From Candidatus Omnitrophota bacterium (GTDB lineage: Bacteria > Omnitrophota > Gorgyraeia > Gygaellales > Profunditerraquicolaceae), in assembly GCA_023247875.1 (NCBI GenBank), contig JAHFFQ010000092.1, positions 1 through 6,012 of the forward strand: a DNA stretch of 6,012 nucleotides, given 5' to 3'. A model generated the notes under the pieces. The model searched no databases, was not told the origin of the DNA, and saw only the letters and a program-made list of their open reading frames with translations. Numbering within the stretch: the stretch's first letter is position 1; each line of letters begins with the position of its first letter. The translations under genes and the position numbers were made by a program. Positions 5,549-6,012 of the stretch are shown here, in pieces.

Positions 5549-6012
5549 AAAGGCTGCTTGCGGTATTAACCGGATTTTATTGCCTGGGAATTATTCTTGT
5601 CAGCCTGGTCCGGGTGAATTTCTGGTGGATCCTGGGATTGAGTATAATCATCCTTATCTTTGCCTGTCTGAGCTTCAAAAGAAATCATATATTTCTACCT
5701 TTAATATTACTTTTAGCCCTGCTGCTCGGCGGCTTCAACCTGAAGAACTCGTATCTGCGGCCTAAATGCCATATCAGCAATTTCGTGCGCTATAAAGATG
5801 ACATTGTTTACAGTTTAAGCGGGTTTATTGACAGCGCTCCGGAGATAAAGAACAACCGCGTTTCTTTTATTTTCCGCGCCCTTGAAGTTCAGGCTGATAA
5901 ACTGAAGTGGCGTTGCTGCGGCAAGGTATTGGTTGAACTGGATTTTCCGCAGGAATTTAACTATGGGGATAACTTGGTGCTCATCGGTAATTTACAGCGG
6001 CCGTATAGTTTT
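5545..6012 (+). CDS. comEC: ComEC-like DNA uptake channel, N-terminal part (partial)
   Basis: The frame begins at ATG 5545 inside the ATGA overlap with comEA and stays open for 156 codons to the window end. It has three hydrophobic helices (about residues 4-21, 25-43 and 48-64), then a soluble beta-rich region (about 88-156) with GFIDSAPEIKNNRVSFIF, then WRCCGKVLVELD, YGDNLVLIGNLQRP. This is the layout of the ComEC N-terminal region (DUF4131 helices followed by an OB-like domain). ComEC is the inner-membrane channel that takes in single-stranded DNA during transformation. The competence domain and any C-terminal beta-lactamase-like domain lie outside the window, so the call leans on this N-terminal pattern and on comEA next door. 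Confidence 0.85.
   Translation, partial: MKRLLAVLTGFYCLGIILVSLVRVNFWWILGLSIIILIFACLSFKRNHIFLPLILLLALLLGGFNLKNSYLRPKCHISNFVRYKDDIVYSLSGFIDSAPEIKNNRVSFIFRALEVQADKLKWRCCGKVLVELDFPQEFNYGDNLVLIGNLQRPYSF

Noticed and set aside
5580..5765. 61-codon open frame overlapping the start of comEC
   Set aside because: It is out of frame with comEC, whose 156 open codons, membrane helices and ATGA coupling to comEA explain the region.

Overview
The window is bacterial. It carries two bacterial-type tRNA genes without an encoded CCA tail, sigma-70-like promoters, tightly packed operons and a LeuRS of bacterial architecture (CP1 editing domain with GTGAIMAVP and an MSKSKGN loop). The mix of genes (FeoB-like end, Nfo, LeuS, a stand-alone receiver, a short membrane ComEA and ComEC), moderate GC and an HTH/LAGLIDADG-like protein of a kind common in uncultured lineages would fit a candidate-phylum bacterium such as Omnitrophota. 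That placement is inference from style, not shown by any marker.

Layout. Bases 1-128 are the C-terminal end of a membrane transporter, probably FeoB, followed by a hairpin that can end transcription on both strands. A minus-strand tRNA-Leu(CAA) at 178-260 and a plus-strand tRNA-Ala(GGC) at 388-460 are transcribed away from each other. Their promoters appear to overlap physically at 274-314, and the tRNA-Ala leader holds two hairpins that cannot both form. An AT-richer segment, about 461-1500, carries a minus-strand gene for an HTH protein with a LAGLIDADG-like motif, whose last two codons and stop lie antisense to the tRNA-Ala 3' end. It also carries a divergent small XRE-type repressor with a candidate operator in the shared promoter region. 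This looks like an accessory module beside a tRNA gene, but no flanking repeat was found.

From 1291 to 4756 xre, nfo (endonuclease IV) and leuS (leucyl-tRNA synthetase) run in the same direction with gaps of 12 and 1 bases, so they are probably one transcription unit with the XRE gene first. leuS ends exactly where an oppositely oriented single-domain response regulator (4757-5125) ends, with no room for a terminator. That regulator appears to have a leaderless start. Divergent from it, comEA (5219-5548) and comEC (5545 to beyond the window) overlap by ATGA and form the DNA-uptake pair of natural transformation.

Functional reading: most of the window is housekeeping (translation of leucine and alanine codons, base-excision repair) plus competence. 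The parts most worth a second look are the tRNA-flanking module, the overlapping tRNA promoters and leader hairpins, and the XRE gene placed ahead of nfo-leuS.
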